Source: an uncultured Oscillospiraceae bacterium
Lineage (GTDB): Bacteria > Bacillota > Clostridia > Oscillospirales > Acutalibacteraceae
DNA: 64,000 nucleotides
Assembly: GCA_905193225.1 (NCBI GenBank)
Contig: CAJJNV010000010.1
Coordinates: forward strand, 1 to 64,000
Direction of reading: 5' to 3'
Below the pieces are notes generated by a model. It had not been told where the DNA came from. It ran no database searches and saw only the letters and a list, made by a program, of their open reading frames with translations. The position numbers were made by a program, and so were the translations under genes. The first letter of the stretch is position 1. Each line of letters begins with the position of its first letter. Positions 7,713-16,189 of this stretch are shown here, one piece after another.

Positions 7713-8741
7713 TTATTTAAGCTCAGAGAAATATTTGATGGTGCGGACCATCTGGCTGGTGTAGGAGTTCTCGTTGTCGTACCAGGAAACGACCTGTACC
7801 TGGGTGTTGCCGTCCTCCATGGGAGCAACCATGGTCTGGGTTGCATCGAAGATGGAGCCGTAGGTGGAGCCTACGATGTCGCTGGAAACGATCTCGTCGG
7901 TGTTGTAACCGAAGGACTCGGTAGCAGCAGCCTTCATAGCGTCGTTGATCTGCTCCTTGGTTACCTTACCCTTAACAACTGCCACGAGAATGGTGGTCGA
8001 GCCGGTGGGGGTGGGAACGCGCTGAGCCGAGCCGATGAGCTTGCCGTTGAGCTCGGGGATAACAAGGCCGATAGCCTTTGCAGCGCCGGTGGAGTTAGGA
8101 ACAATGTTGACAGCGCCTGCGCGGGAACGGCGGAGATCGCCTTTGCGCTGGGGACCGTCGAGGATCATCTGATCGCCGGTGTAGGCGTGGATAGTGCTCA
8201 TGATACCGCTCATAATGGGGGCAAGGTCGTTAAGAGCCTTGGCCATGGGAGCGAGGCAGTTGGTGGTGCAGGAAGCAGCCGAAATAACGGTATCCTCTGC
8301 CTTAAGGATCTTGTGGTTTACATTGTAAACAACGGTGGGAAGGTCGTTGCCTGCGGGAGCAGAGATAACAACCTTGCGGGCGCCTGCCTTGATGTGGGCA
8401 GAAGCCTTTTCTTTAGAGGTGTAGAAACCGGTGCACTCGAGGACAACGTCAACGCCCAGCTCGCCCCAGGGAAGATTTTCTGCCTTGGGCTCTGCATAAA
8501 TGGTGATCTCCTTACCGTCTACGGTGATGGAGCCGCCTGCTGCGCCTTCGTTTTCTTTGTAGCTTACGGTGTCGGCAAGAGCATATTTGCCCTGCGAAGA
8601 ATCGTATTTAAGAAGATGAGCCAGCATCTTGGGGCTGGTGAGATCGTTGATAGCCACAACCTCATATCCTTCTGCACCGAACATCTGACGGAAAGCCAGA
8701 CGGCCGATACGGCCGAAACCATTGATAGCAACTTTTACCAT
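7713..8741 (-). CDS. gap: Glyceraldehyde-3-phosphate dehydrogenase
   Basis: 342-residue glycolytic enzyme converting glyceraldehyde-3-phosphate, phosphate and NAD to 1,3-bisphosphoglycerate. VKVAINGFGRIGR opens the NAD domain. The nucleophile is the first Cys of SAASCTTNCLAP near residue 155. The C-terminal segment SWYDNENSYTSQMVRT is diagnostic. Codon use is strongly biased, as expected of a highly expressed gene. It has its own promoter (8803-8775), an AGGAGGAATT ribosome site and its own terminator, so it is monocistronic rather than part of a gap-pgk-tpi operon. Confidence 0.98.
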   Translation of the reverse strand: MVKVAINGFGRIGRLAFRQMFGAEGYEVVAINDLTSPKMLAHLLKYDSSQGKYALADTVSYKENEGAAGGSITVDGKEITIYAEPKAENLPWGELGVDVVLECTGFYTSKEKASAHIKAGARKVVISAPAGNDLPTVVYNVNHKILKAEDTVISAASCTTNCLAPMAKALNDLAPIMSGIMSTIHAYTGDQMILDGPQRKGDLRRSRAGAVNIVPNSTGAAKAIGLVIPELNGKLIGSAQRVPTPTGSTTILVAVVKGKVTKEQINDAMKAAATESFGYNTDEIVSSDIVGSTYGSIFDATQTMVAPMEDGNTQVQVVSWYDNENSYTSQMVRTIKYFSELK

Positions 8742-8774
8742 TTGGAATTCCTCCTAAAAAAATTTACAAGTGTT

Positions 8775-8803
8775 ATTTTAATACCGCGGCGGCAAAAATG
8801 CAA
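8775..8803 (-). promoter_or_regulatory. Sigma-A promoter of gap
   Basis: TTGCAT (8803-8798), 17-bp spacer and TAAAAT (8780-8775) on the minus strand, placing the start about 30 nt upstream of the gap ATG. Confidence 0.6.
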
Positions 8804-8865
8804 GTCCTTTGTTAAAAAATTAACGCATAATTTGCAATTTTTCCGTTTCGCACAGTATTTTCAGG

Positions 8866-9411
8866 CTATAAATGCTTTTTTATTACCTCAACGACACGGT
8901 TACCTACTTCTCTTACGCCGTATTTATTAAGATGTACCCTATCTTCCGAAATATACTCGAAAACATGAGGCTTCAAAAAGGAATAAAGGTCGTTGATTTC
9001 CACGTCCTTGGTTTTAAGCCAGTCGGTTATGGCCTTGTTGTATTCGACGATGTCCTCCTGCCTGCGATCGGTGTCGTAGGGAGAGGTGGGTGTGGATGTG
9101 GCAAAAATTATTTTTGCGCCGGTCTGTTTCATTCGGGCGTACACCCGTTTCATATCGGCAAGATAATCGTCAATAGGGGTTAAAATGTGTTCCCCGTCGT
9201 AGCGGAAAACATCCCACAGTCCGTTGTTCCAGTGGATTATATCGGGCTTTCCGTATTTTTCTACCCAGTGTCCGAATTCACAGAGTGTATATTTTGCAAA
9301 GCGGCTGTTTTCCTCGGGATAAACCACCTCGCAAAGACTGGAAAGTTTCATATACACAACGGGGCAATAATTCATACGAATAGAATCGCCCACAAGCATT
9401 ACCCTTTTCAA
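8866..9411 (-). CDS. SGNH/GDSL-family hydrolase
   Basis: 181-residue single-domain esterase-type protein. Block I is VGDSIRMNY with the nucleophile Ser; block III is NNGLWD; block V is DRVHLNKYG with the catalytic Asp-x-x-His. This is the set expected of SGNH hydrolases, which deacylate lipids, glycans or other esters. No signal peptide is visible, so a cytoplasmic substrate such as an acylated sugar is likely. The ATG overlaps the stop of the upstream membrane-protein gene (ATGA at 9408-9411), so the two are co-translated. Substrate cannot be predicted. Confidence 0.8.
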   Translation of the reverse strand: MKRVMLVGDSIRMNYCPVVYMKLSSLCEVVYPEENSRFAKYTLCEFGHWVEKYGKPDIIHWNNGLWDVFRYDGEHILTPIDDYLADMKRVYARMKQTGAKIIFATSTPTSPYDTDRRQEDIVEYNKAITDWLKTKDVEINDLYSFLKPHVFEYISEDRVHLNKYGVREVGNRVVEVIKKHL

Positions 9412-10661
9412 TTTTCTTCCCTCTCACGCTTTTCAATTTCGGCAAGAATGCTGTCGATGGAGAAATCGTCGAAAGAAGGGCCTTTTTCGGAAGAATTCTG
9501 TGATTTTTCCATTTCGGCCTGTCCTTCCGTCTGCTTTTCTTCCCGCTCGGCCGCACTTTCAGCTGCCGCCCTTTTTACACTGTCAGGCTCGCTTTTTGCG
9601 TCGGGCTCGGCAACATCATTAAAGTCAACGTTCAAAGAGCCTTGGTCGGTGCTATCATCTGTATTTTCGGCAATACCGTCGTCAGTGTTTTCAGGAACAT
9701 TTTCGGCCTCGTCATCGGAAAAAGCTTTGCTTTCCCCGTTATCGGTCAATTCGCTGTTTAAAGATCCTCCAAACTGAGGCTTATATTCATCATCGCCGTC
9801 ATCCTCGTCTTCGGTGAAAAGAGCGGCGTCGCTGATCGTATTTTTTGAGGTCATATAGAAAAGCAAAACGATTATATAAAGGGAGATAAACAGGTTTGCA
9901 AAGCTGGGATTAGCTGAATGGGTCAAGGCATTTTGATTGTTTGCAGCAATCAGAACAACTCTCGAAATCGAGGTTATAACGCTGAAAAGTGCGGCTATAA
10001 GGCCGAAAAATAAAAGCCTCGGCTCGGATTTTTTGGGTGTCATTCCGGCGTATATATGGGCAATATAAAGCAGTGCCATCATAATTGCGCAAAGGGCGAA
10101 AATATCGAAAACATTTTCCGAAACAAGGGCCAGTCCATTAAATTCAAGGGTGTAACGCACAAAGAGACGTATCAGCGCCCAGGCCGACAAAGAAACCGTA
10201 ATTCCTGTTGACAGTCCCTTGCCCAAAGCAAAGTTCTTGGACTGGACAAAAAATACAATAGCCGCTATCACCGATACTCCGCACATAAGGTATATGATGC
10301 TTTCGTCCTTGACCTCGGTGACATTGTACTCGGCCTTGAAATCCACCACGCCGGTCTTGATCTTAACGGCAATATCGGCAAGTATTCCCACGCCTGCAAG
10401 AGCCGAGCAAACGGCAAGAGACAGGCTCTTTTTGGGCGGCGTGTGAACTTTTTCGGCGTCCTTTGCAAGCCTTCCGCCAAGCACAAAAACAACAGCGGCA
10501 ACCACAAAAAGAACCGCAATGGTAGCATACAGAACCGGTCTTTGGTCGGTCTTGAAAAAACCGTTGGCCGAATCGATGCAGTTTATCATTTCATAGATCC
10601 GCAGTCCCGTTAAAATGGGCAGCAGGACAATAAACGCCGTGAGAAGGGTTCTTCTTTTCAT
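9408..10661 (-). CDS. Polytopic membrane protein with long acidic cytoplasmic tail
   Basis: 417 residues with no family I recognise. About the first 280 residues contain roughly eight hydrophobic segments (for example TAFIVLLPILTGL, YATIAVLFVVAAVVFVLG, LFISLYIIVLLFYM). The remaining 135 residues are very acidic and low in complexity (EDEDDGDDEYKPQ, repeated DD and EN runs), ending in a short motif SIDSILAEIEKREREEN that looks like a docking peptide. AAAGGAG precedes the start. It is co-translated with the SGNH hydrolase that follows; a surface- or envelope-related pairing is possible but not shown. The tail ending resembles D/S-ILAE-type tails I associate with clostridial envelope proteins, a weak recollection. 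Confidence 0.7.
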   Translation of the reverse strand: MKRRTLLTAFIVLLPILTGLRIYEMINCIDSANGFFKTDQRPVLYATIAVLFVVAAVVFVLGGRLAKDAEKVHTPPKKSLSLAVCSALAGVGILADIAVKIKTGVVDFKAEYNVTEVKDESIIYLMCGVSVIAAIVFFVQSKNFALGKGLSTGITVSLSAWALIRLFVRYTLEFNGLALVSENVFDIFALCAIMMALLYIAHIYAGMTPKKSEPRLLFFGLIAALFSVITSISRVVLIAANNQNALTHSANPSFANLFISLYIIVLLFYMTSKNTISDAALFTEDEDDGDDEYKPQFGGSLNSELTDNGESKAFSDDEAENVPENTDDGIAENTDDSTDQGSLNVDFNDVAEPDAKSEPDSVKRAAAESAAEREEKQTEGQAEMEKSQNSSEKGPSFDDFSIDSILAEIEKREREEN

Positions 10662-10695
10662 TGGAAAGGCTCCTTTGATTTTTCGTTTATTATTA

Positions 10696-10773
10696 TTGGT
10701 ATACTACTTGTTGGTATGCTCTGTTGGTGTACTTCCGCTTGGGTATATTTTATTGGTATGCTATTGGCATATC
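10696..10773. repeat. Six degenerate TTGGTATRCT repeats
   Basis: TTGG-initiated units begin at 10696, 10711, 10724, 10739, 10753 and 10764 (spacings 15, 13, 15, 14, 11). Best copies read TTGGTATACT and TTGGTATGCT. They lie just upstream of the membrane-protein gene and downstream of gltA, so they could be repeated operator half-sites or decayed tandem duplications. Confidence 0.6.
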
Positions 10774-10882
10774 AATTCCTTAGCTTTGATCTGCGATTTT
10801 CGCCTAAGGAAAGCGCTTTTGAAAAAATTCTTTTTCATTTATCTTTTGCCTAAAAACGTTTCCCGTCTTTACAGTTTACTGT

Positions 10883-12247
10883 TTATCTCTCGTTCAGAGG
10901 TATATACTTTGCCTTTTCGTAAACGGCGCGGTAGGCGGGACGCATTATCTTTCCGCCCGAGATAAATTCCTCCACCCTGTGCGCCGACCAACCGGCGATA
11001 CGGGCAACGGCAAAAAGCGGGGTGAAAAGATCGTCCGAAATACCGAGAGTCCGATAAACAAGGCCGGAATAAAGGTCGACATTGGCGCACATGGGCTTGT
11101 CAATTCCCTTTTCCTTTAAAAACACGGCTGGAGTGAGCCGCTCGACCGAACGGAGCAGATCAAAATCCTCACCAAATCCCTTTTCGTGAGCAAGCTTGTC
11201 GGCCTGATCCCGCAGAATGGTGGCGCGGGGATCGGAAAGGGTATAAATGGCGTGACCCATACCGTATATCAGGCCGCTTTTGTCTCCCGCTTCCTTGCGG
11301 ATGAGCTTGGTCAGAAATGCGGCGACCTCCTCGTCGTCCTTATAGTCCTTTATGCCCTCCTTAAGGTAGCCAAGCATTTCCACGGTTTTGATGTTGGCGC
11401 CGCCGTGGCGGGGTCCTTTAAGAGAGCCTATGGCCGCCGCAATGGCCGAATATGTGTCTGTTCCCGAGCTTGAAAGCACGCGGCAGGCAAAGGAGGAGTT
11501 GTTTCCTCCGCCGTGCTCGGCGTGAAGTATCAGACAGGTATCGAGCAGGGCAGCCTCCTCGGGTGTGAATTTACGGTCGGCACGCATGGAGGAAAGTATG
11601 AATTCGGCGGTGGAATGGTTTTTGTTTATGGGGTGGAAATACATACTTTTGTGATCGTATTGACGGCGCTTGACCTGATAGGCATAGACCATAATGGTGG
11701 GCAGGCGGGCAATAAGCTCGATGGACTGACGGATGATGTTGGTTATGGAGGTATTATCGGGATTCATATCGTAGGAATAAAGGGCCAGTACCGACCGGGC
11801 CAGCTTGTTCATAACATTGGGGGACGGAGCCTTTATAATCATATCTTCGGCAAAGTACTCGGGCAGTTCCCTGCATTCTCCGAGAATTTCACGGAATCCT
11901 TCAAGTTTTTCCTTTGTGGGCAGTTCGCCGAAAAGAAGCAGCCATGTAACCTCTTCAAATCCGAAATGGCGGTCAGCCGCGCAGCCGCTGACAATGTCGG
12001 CAACGTCTATTCCCCGATAGGTCAGCTTACCTTTATCGGGAATCCTTTCACCGTCGGAAAAATAATATCCGTGAACGTTGCATATGCGGGTAAGTCCCGC
12101 CACAACACCCGATCCGTCGGCGTTTCTGAGGCCTCTTTTTACATCGTAGGTTTTAAAATCCTCGGGATTGATATAGTTATTTTTCTTATACTCTTCACAT
12201 AAAGTTGAAAGTGAGCGCATGGATATTTTCGATTCGTACTGAGGCAT
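10883..12247 (-). CDS. gltA: Citrate synthase
   Basis: 454-residue enzyme condensing oxaloacetate and acetyl-CoA to citrate, feeding 2-oxoglutarate and glutamate synthesis in the partial TCA cycle of fermentative Clostridia. Conserved blocks: ILHAEHGGGNNSSFACRV, GSLKGPRHGGANIK and MGHAIYTLSDPRA, carrying the catalytic His and Asp residues. The N-terminal LTYRGIDVADIVSG is the usual citrate-synthase beta segment. Length fits the type I/clostridial group. AGGGAGGACAT precedes the start. No aconitase or isocitrate dehydrogenase gene is adjacent. Methylcitrate synthase activity cannot be excluded from sequence. Confidence 0.93.
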   Translation of the reverse strand: MPQYESKISMRSLSTLCEEYKKNNYINPEDFKTYDVKRGLRNADGSGVVAGLTRICNVHGYYFSDGERIPDKGKLTYRGIDVADIVSGCAADRHFGFEEVTWLLLFGELPTKEKLEGFREILGECRELPEYFAEDMIIKAPSPNVMNKLARSVLALYSYDMNPDNTSITNIIRQSIELIARLPTIMVYAYQVKRRQYDHKSMYFHPINKNHSTAEFILSSMRADRKFTPEEAALLDTCLILHAEHGGGNNSSFACRVLSSSGTDTYSAIAAAIGSLKGPRHGGANIKTVEMLGYLKEGIKDYKDDEEVAAFLTKLIRKEAGDKSGLIYGMGHAIYTLSDPRATILRDQADKLAHEKGFGEDFDLLRSVERLTPAVFLKEKGIDKPMCANVDLYSGLVYRTLGISDDLFTPLFAVARIAGWSAHRVEEFISGGKIMRPAYRAVYEKAKYIPLNER

Positions 12248-12403
12248 TGTATGTCCTCCCTTTCATATGAGTATAGTTTTGGCGTCAAATCTTTGCGCAA
12301 CAAACCGTCTTACAAATCGCATCGCCTGAAAATTCGTTTTTTCTTATACATATTGAATGTTTATTTTACTACAAAATCGTTTTTAAGTCAATAAGGAGAA
12401 GCA

Positions 12404-13372
12404 ATGAAAAAAGGATATTTAATACTTTTCTCGATTATTTTTTGCTTGATGATAATTTTCCCTCTTCCCTGTCTCAAAACTGCCGGCCGTCAGGGAAGTA
12501 ATCCCCGTAAAATTGACAGCGAAAATGAAAGCTTCAGGGTTATTTTCCCCGATGGGAGCATATGTGAAATGTCGGCAAAGGATTATGTGTTCGGAGTTTT
12601 GGCAGCCGAGATGTCGCCGAGCGTACCCGAGCAGGCTCTTAAAGCTCAGGCGGTCTGCGCTTATACCTTTGCATCAAGAAAAAAGGCCGACCGAAAAATC
12701 TTTCCTCCATCAGAGCTTGACGGAGCCGACATTTCGGCCGACTATCACATTGATCAGGGCTTTTTGACAAAAGAGCAGGCAAGAGAAAAATGGGGGCAAA
12801 AAGCCGACGAATATGAGCAAAAGCTTAATAAGATCGTTGACGAAACGGCGGGTGTATCGGTCAGATACGACGGCAGCTTTGCGCTGACATTATACCACGC
12901 CATATCAGCCGGAAGAACAGAATCGGCGCAGAATGTTTTCGGCGAGGACATACCCTATCTTGTTCCGGTGCAAAGCGTGGGGGACATTCTTTGCGACGAG
13001 TGCTGCTCGTCGGCCGAATTTTCAAAGGACGAATTTTCACAAAAGTTAAAAAGCATTTCAAACATTCCCGAAACGAATTTTTCCGAAGACTTTATCGGGC
13101 AAAAGCAGTGTTCGGACAGCGGAACGGTGCTTTCCGTAGAGCTTTTCGGACAAAGCTTTTCGGGTAAAGACATAAGAAACGCCTTTTCGCTTCGCTCGGC
13201 CAATTTCGACATTGAATATGACGAGGATAAAGGCCTTGTCATATTTTCGGTAAGAGGTTACGGCCACCTGGTGGGAATGAGTCAGAAGGGAGCGGAAATT
13301 ATGGCTGAAAACGGCTCGGATTATAAAGAAATACTGCTTCATTACTATCCCGGCTGTGAGGTGTGGGATTGA
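12404..13372 (+). CDS. spoIID: Stage II sporulation protein D (SpoIID/LytB domain)
   Basis: 322 residues. One N-terminal membrane anchor (residues 4-22, LILFSIIFCLMIIFPLP), then an extracellular SpoIID domain. In sporulating Bacillota SpoIID is a lytic transglycosylase that thins septal peptidoglycan with SpoIIP and SpoIIM to drive engulfment. The motif VFGVLAAEMSPSVPEQALKA contains the catalytic Glu, and the C-terminal GYGHLVGMSQKGAEIMAENG with LLHYYPGCEV is diagnostic. Length is near that of B. subtilis SpoIID. AAGGAG lies 8 nt before the ATG. Divergent from gltA and not in an operon with other sporulation genes here. Confidence 0.9.
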   Translation: MKKGYLILFSIIFCLMIIFPLPCLKTAGRQGSNPRKIDSENESFRVIFPDGSICEMSAKDYVFGVLAAEMSPSVPEQALKAQAVCAYTFASRKKADRKIFPPSELDGADISADYHIDQGFLTKEQAREKWGQKADEYEQKLNKIVDETAGVSVRYDGSFALTLYHAISAGRTESAQNVFGEDIPYLVPVQSVGDILCDECCSSAEFSKDEFSQKLKSISNIPETNFSEDFIGQKQCSDSGTVLSVELFGQSFSGKDIRNAFSLRSANFDIEYDEDKGLVIFSVRGYGHLVGMSQKGAEIMAENGSDYKEILLHYYPGCEVWD

Positions 13373-13483
13373 TTAGACCGTCCCGTTCGCAAAGACAGAA
13401 TGACCGCCCATACCTACCTGCCGATACTCCGCACCGCATCCATTTAAAGGTCCGTATTTTCCCCTGTTTTACCATACTCTCGA

Positions 13484-13512
13484 TTGACAAAAACCTGTGT
13501 AAGTGGTTTAAT
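13484..13512 (+). promoter_or_regulatory. Sigma-A promoter of the ylmH-like gene
   Basis: TTGACA (13484-13489), 17-bp spacer and TTTAAT (13507-13512). Its position shows that any in-frame upstream start near 13484 is not used and supports the ATG at 13562. Confidence 0.7.
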
Positions 13513-13561
13513 ATTTGTGACCCTACGGGGGATTTTCTTAAATCACAGCGAGGTAAAAAGT

Positions 13562-14296
13562 ATGGACGAACGGGAGGCCGCTCTGCTCAAAAAGCGGCTC
13601 AAAGAGCTTGAAAACAAGGCGTCGCAGGGCTTTTTTGAAGGGTACTCGGATTTTCTCGACCTTTACGGTCAGGATATTTTTCTTTCTTTGGGCCTTAGCG
13701 GTCGGCTTTTCGGCGGATACGACGACGCCGAAAGAAAGATAGCCTGTTTCGGAGGTTTTAACCCTCCCATAAAATTTATAAAAACAGAACCGAAAAACAA
13801 AAAGTTTTCCGATTCCCTTTGTCATCGGGACATTCTCGGCGCCCTTATGTCCCTTGGAATAAAGCGGGAGACCCTCGGAGACATTCTTATATCAAGGGAA
13901 TTCTCTGTGATCATATGTCTTGAAAAAATAGCTCAGTACATTTGCGAAAATCTCGAAAGCATCCGTCACACATCGGTCAAATGTACCGTTTTCGACAAGC
14001 TGCCCGACAATATTTTAGAAGAGCTTTCGGAAAAATCGGAAACCCTGACGGTTTTCACCTCCTCCCTTCGCATAGACGCACTGATCGCCGCCGTTTTCTC
14101 CCTTTCCAGAAACGACGCGCAAAAAATTGTAGCCTCCGAAAAGGTTTTTTCAAACGGAAGACTTGTGACCTCGCCTTCCGTAACGATATCCGAAAATACG
14201 CAGATATCGGTGAGAGGATTCGGAAGGTTTTATCTCGACTGCCCGCCCGTCGAAACAAAAAAAGGACGGCTGAGATGCACGGTCATAAAAAAATAG
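13562..14296 (+). CDS. YlmH-type S4-domain RNA-binding protein
   Basis: 244 residues. The central region (GGYDDAERKIACFGGF, then RETLGDILISREFSVIIC) and C-terminal S4 domain (RIDALIAAVFSLSRNDAQ to ISVRGFGRF) match the YlmH family. YlmH is usually in the divisome cluster ylmD-ylmE-sepF-ylmG-ylmH-divIVA and has been linked to ribosome rescue/peptidyl-tRNA handling in Bacillota. Here it stands alone with its own promoter and terminator. The ATG at 13562 follows GAGGTAAAAAGT and lies downstream of the promoter, so longer upstream frames are rejected. It binds RNA; the precise target here is not shown. Confidence 0.8.
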   Translation: MDEREAALLKKRLKELENKASQGFFEGYSDFLDLYGQDIFLSLGLSGRLFGGYDDAERKIACFGGFNPPIKFIKTEPKNKKFSDSLCHRDILGALMSLGIKRETLGDILISREFSVIICLEKIAQYICENLESIRHTSVKCTVFDKLPDNILEELSEKSETLTVFTSSLRIDALIAAVFSLSRNDAQKIVASEKVFSNGRLVTSPSVTISENTQISVRGFGRFYLDCPPVETKKGRLRCTVIKK

Positions 14297-14306
14297 CAAA
14301 AGAAAA

Positions 14307-14346
14307 AGTCCGCAGATGCTTTTTAATGCTCTCTGCGGGCTTTTTG
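14307..14346 (+). terminator. Terminator after the ylmH-like gene
   Basis: AGTCCGCAGA (14307-14316) pairs with TCTGCGGGCT (14332-14341), followed by TTTTT. Confidence 0.85.
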
Positions 14347-14489
14347 CTGTGAGGATAATTTATGAAAGGCGGATGTTTGTTTCATTTAAGCCTTCCCCGG
14401 CATTTTTCAAGCTGCCGATAGTGCTTTTAATACCGTCTAAAGCATCCTCTTTCAGGTCTTGGGTGCTTTCTCCGATCGTTTCTCAGCCT

Positions 14490-15803
14490 CTATTTAACGG
14501 CTTCAAAAGCAGCGTCGAGAGCGGCAATGAGATCGTTTGCGTCCTCGATGCCAATGGAAATCCGGATGGTGTTGGGCTTGATTCCCTGCTCGGCAAGCTC
14601 GGCCTCGCTTAACTGAGAATGAGTGGTACTGGCGGGATGAATGACCAGAGACTTAACATCGGCCACATTGGCAAGCAGCGAGAATATGGCAAGGTTATCT
14701 ATAAACTTCTGAGCAGTCTTGTCGTCTCCCTTTATTTCAAAGGTGAATATGGAACCGCCGCCCCTTTTAAAATATTTTTTATAAAGCTTGTGGCTTGGCT
14801 CGCTTTCAAGGGAAGGATGATGAACCGCCTCAACCTGCGGATGTTTTGAAAGATAATCAACAATTTTAAGGGCATTGGACACGTGGCGTTCTACTCTAAG
14901 CGAAAGGGTCTCGAGCCCCTGAAGGAATATAAAGGCGTGGAAGGGCGAAAGAGTCGATCCGGTGTCTCTGAGAAGTATTGCACGGATGTAGGTCACAAAT
15001 GCCGCACCGGGAGCGGCCCCTGCGAATGATACGCCGTGATAGGAGGGGTTAGGCTCGGAAATCCAGGGATATTTTCCCGATGCCGCCCAGTCAAACTTGC
15101 CTGATTCGATTATGACTCCGCCGATGGCCGTACCGTGGCCTCCGATGAATTTAGTGGCCGAATGAACCACGATATCGGCACCGTATTCGATAGGACGGAC
15201 GAGGTAAGGTGTTGCAAAAGTTGAATCCACCACAAGAGGAATGCCGTGGGCGTGGGCGATTTTTGCAAGAGCCTCGATGTCGACGATGTTGGAATTGGGA
15301 TTGCCCAGAGTTTCCACATAAATTGCCTTGGTTTTGTCGGTTACGGCCGCCTCAAAAGCGCCTTCTTCTTCGGGGTCGACAAAGGTGGTGGTTATCCCCG
15401 AGGTCAGGGGTAGGGTATGTGCAAGGAGGTTATAGGTTCCGCCGTAGATGGTCTTGGAGGCTACGATATGCTCCCCGCTTTTGGCAAGAGCCTGAATGGT
15501 GTAGTTTATGGCGGCGGCACCCGACGAGGTTGCAAGGGCGGCAGAGCCACCTTCAAGAGAGGCAATGCGGCGTTCGAAAACATCCTGGGTAGGGTTGGTC
15601 AGTCGGCCGTAAATGTTGCCGGCGTCCCTGAGACCGAAGCGGTCGGCAGCGTGCTGAGAATTGTGGAAAACAAAAGAAGTGGACGCATAAATCGGAACGG
15701 CTCTTGCGTCGGTGGCGGGGTCGGCCTGCTCCTGTCCTATCTGTACCTGGCGGGTTTCAAAACCCCAGTTGGCGGAATTTTTAATATCTTTAACATTTGA
15801 CAT
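14490..15803 (-). CDS. metY: O-acetylhomoserine sulfhydrylase
   Basis: 437-residue PLP enzyme of the Cys/Met-metabolism family. It makes homocysteine (or methionine) directly from O-acetylhomoserine and sulfide (or methanethiol). The N-terminus GFETRQVQIGQEQADPATDAR and YGRLTNPTQDVFERRIASLEGG are typical of MetY. The PLP lysine is in VVHSATKFIGGHGTAIGG. MetY-type enzymes are around 425-440 residues, longer than MetB/MetC (about 380), supporting the call. AAAGGAGA precedes the start. It is transcribed from a near-perfect promoter about 265 nt upstream, through a leader containing a possible 17-residue peptide and an Rrf2-type operator. Confidence 0.93.
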   Translation of the reverse strand: MSNVKDIKNSANWGFETRQVQIGQEQADPATDARAVPIYASTSFVFHNSQHAADRFGLRDAGNIYGRLTNPTQDVFERRIASLEGGSAALATSSGAAAINYTIQALAKSGEHIVASKTIYGGTYNLLAHTLPLTSGITTTFVDPEEEGAFEAAVTDKTKAIYVETLGNPNSNIVDIEALAKIAHAHGIPLVVDSTFATPYLVRPIEYGADIVVHSATKFIGGHGTAIGGVIIESGKFDWAASGKYPWISEPNPSYHGVSFAGAAPGAAFVTYIRAILLRDTGSTLSPFHAFIFLQGLETLSLRVERHVSNALKIVDYLSKHPQVEAVHHPSLESEPSHKLYKKYFKRGGGSIFTFEIKGDDKTAQKFIDNLAIFSLLANVADVKSLVIHPASTTHSQLSEAELAEQGIKPNTIRISIGIEDANDLIAALDAAFEAVK

Positions 15804-15955
15804 GATGACAATCTCCTTTGATTTTTAAATGATTTTTTTCTTTTTGCAAACGGCAATCGGGACCCTCTTCCACTTTTGCTCTTTCCGCTCGTCCGTCGGC
15901 GCTTTGACCTTATACGGCGAAAATTTTCATTTTAAGATTTTAAACAAAGATGTCG

Positions 15956-16009
15956 TCACATTCGTATACAATATATCAGGGTATAAATGTTTTTTCTTTT
16001 GTCGCTCAT
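15956..16009 (-). CDS. Putative 17-residue leader peptide upstream of metY
   Basis: Reads MSDKRKNIYTLIYCIRM then TGA. A good GGAGG lies 8 nt before its ATG, inside the metY transcript and about 50 nt after the predicted start of transcription. Too short to be a conventional gene. A leader peptide or translated upstream frame coupling metY expression to amino-acid supply is possible; it has only one Cys and an ending Met, so no obvious attenuation run. No clear terminator/antiterminator pair was found after it. Confidence 0.35.
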   Translation of the reverse strand: MSDKRKNIYTLIYCIRM

Positions 16010-16030
16010 TTATATCGCCTCCGTCGGTGG

Positions 16031-16055
16031 GATAGGTTAAAACCTACTTTATCCA
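16031..16055. promoter_or_regulatory. Operator-like palindrome in the metY promoter region
   Basis: GGTTAAAACC (16035-16044) is a near-perfect palindrome embedded in AACCTACTTTATC (16041-16053). A second copy, AACCTACTAAATC, sits exactly 100 bp away in the promoter of the divergent Rrf2 gene. On the minus strand it lies just after the metY transcription start, a repressing position. Likely Rrf2 binding site by inference. Confidence 0.5.
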
Positions 16056-16067
16056 TATGTTTTCTGT

Positions 16068-16096
16068 ATTATAGCATTATAATTTCGTTGTGTCAA
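16068..16096 (-). promoter_or_regulatory. Sigma-A promoter of metY
   Basis: TTGACA (16096-16091), 17-bp spacer, TATAAT (16073-16068) on the minus strand: a full consensus promoter, as expected for a gene held down by a repressor. Confidence 0.85.
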
Positions 16097-16133
16097 GGAT
16101 TTATGCAGATTTTTTTATGAATTTTTATTTTGT

Positions 16134-16164
16134 GGTTGCAAACCTACTAAATCTATGGTATTAT
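16134..16164 (+). promoter_or_regulatory. Promoter of the Rrf2 gene with overlapping operator
   Basis: TTGCAA (16136-16141), 17-bp spacer, TATTAT (16159-16164). The -35 is embedded in GGTTGCAAACC (16134-16144), continuing as AACCTACTAAATC (16141-16153), so a bound repressor would block its own promoter. Confidence 0.65.
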
Positions 16165-16189
16165 AGGATTATGAAAGGGAATGAGAAAA

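Noticed and set aside
7632..8930. 432-residue open frame antisense to gap
   Set aside because: No ribosome site or domain; it mirrors gap codon bias, and the opposite strand is unquestionably GAPDH.
15810..16060. SAM riboswitch or T-box before metY
   Set aside because: I could not find the conserved SAM-I core or the T-box TGGN and specifier features; nor a convincing terminator before metY.
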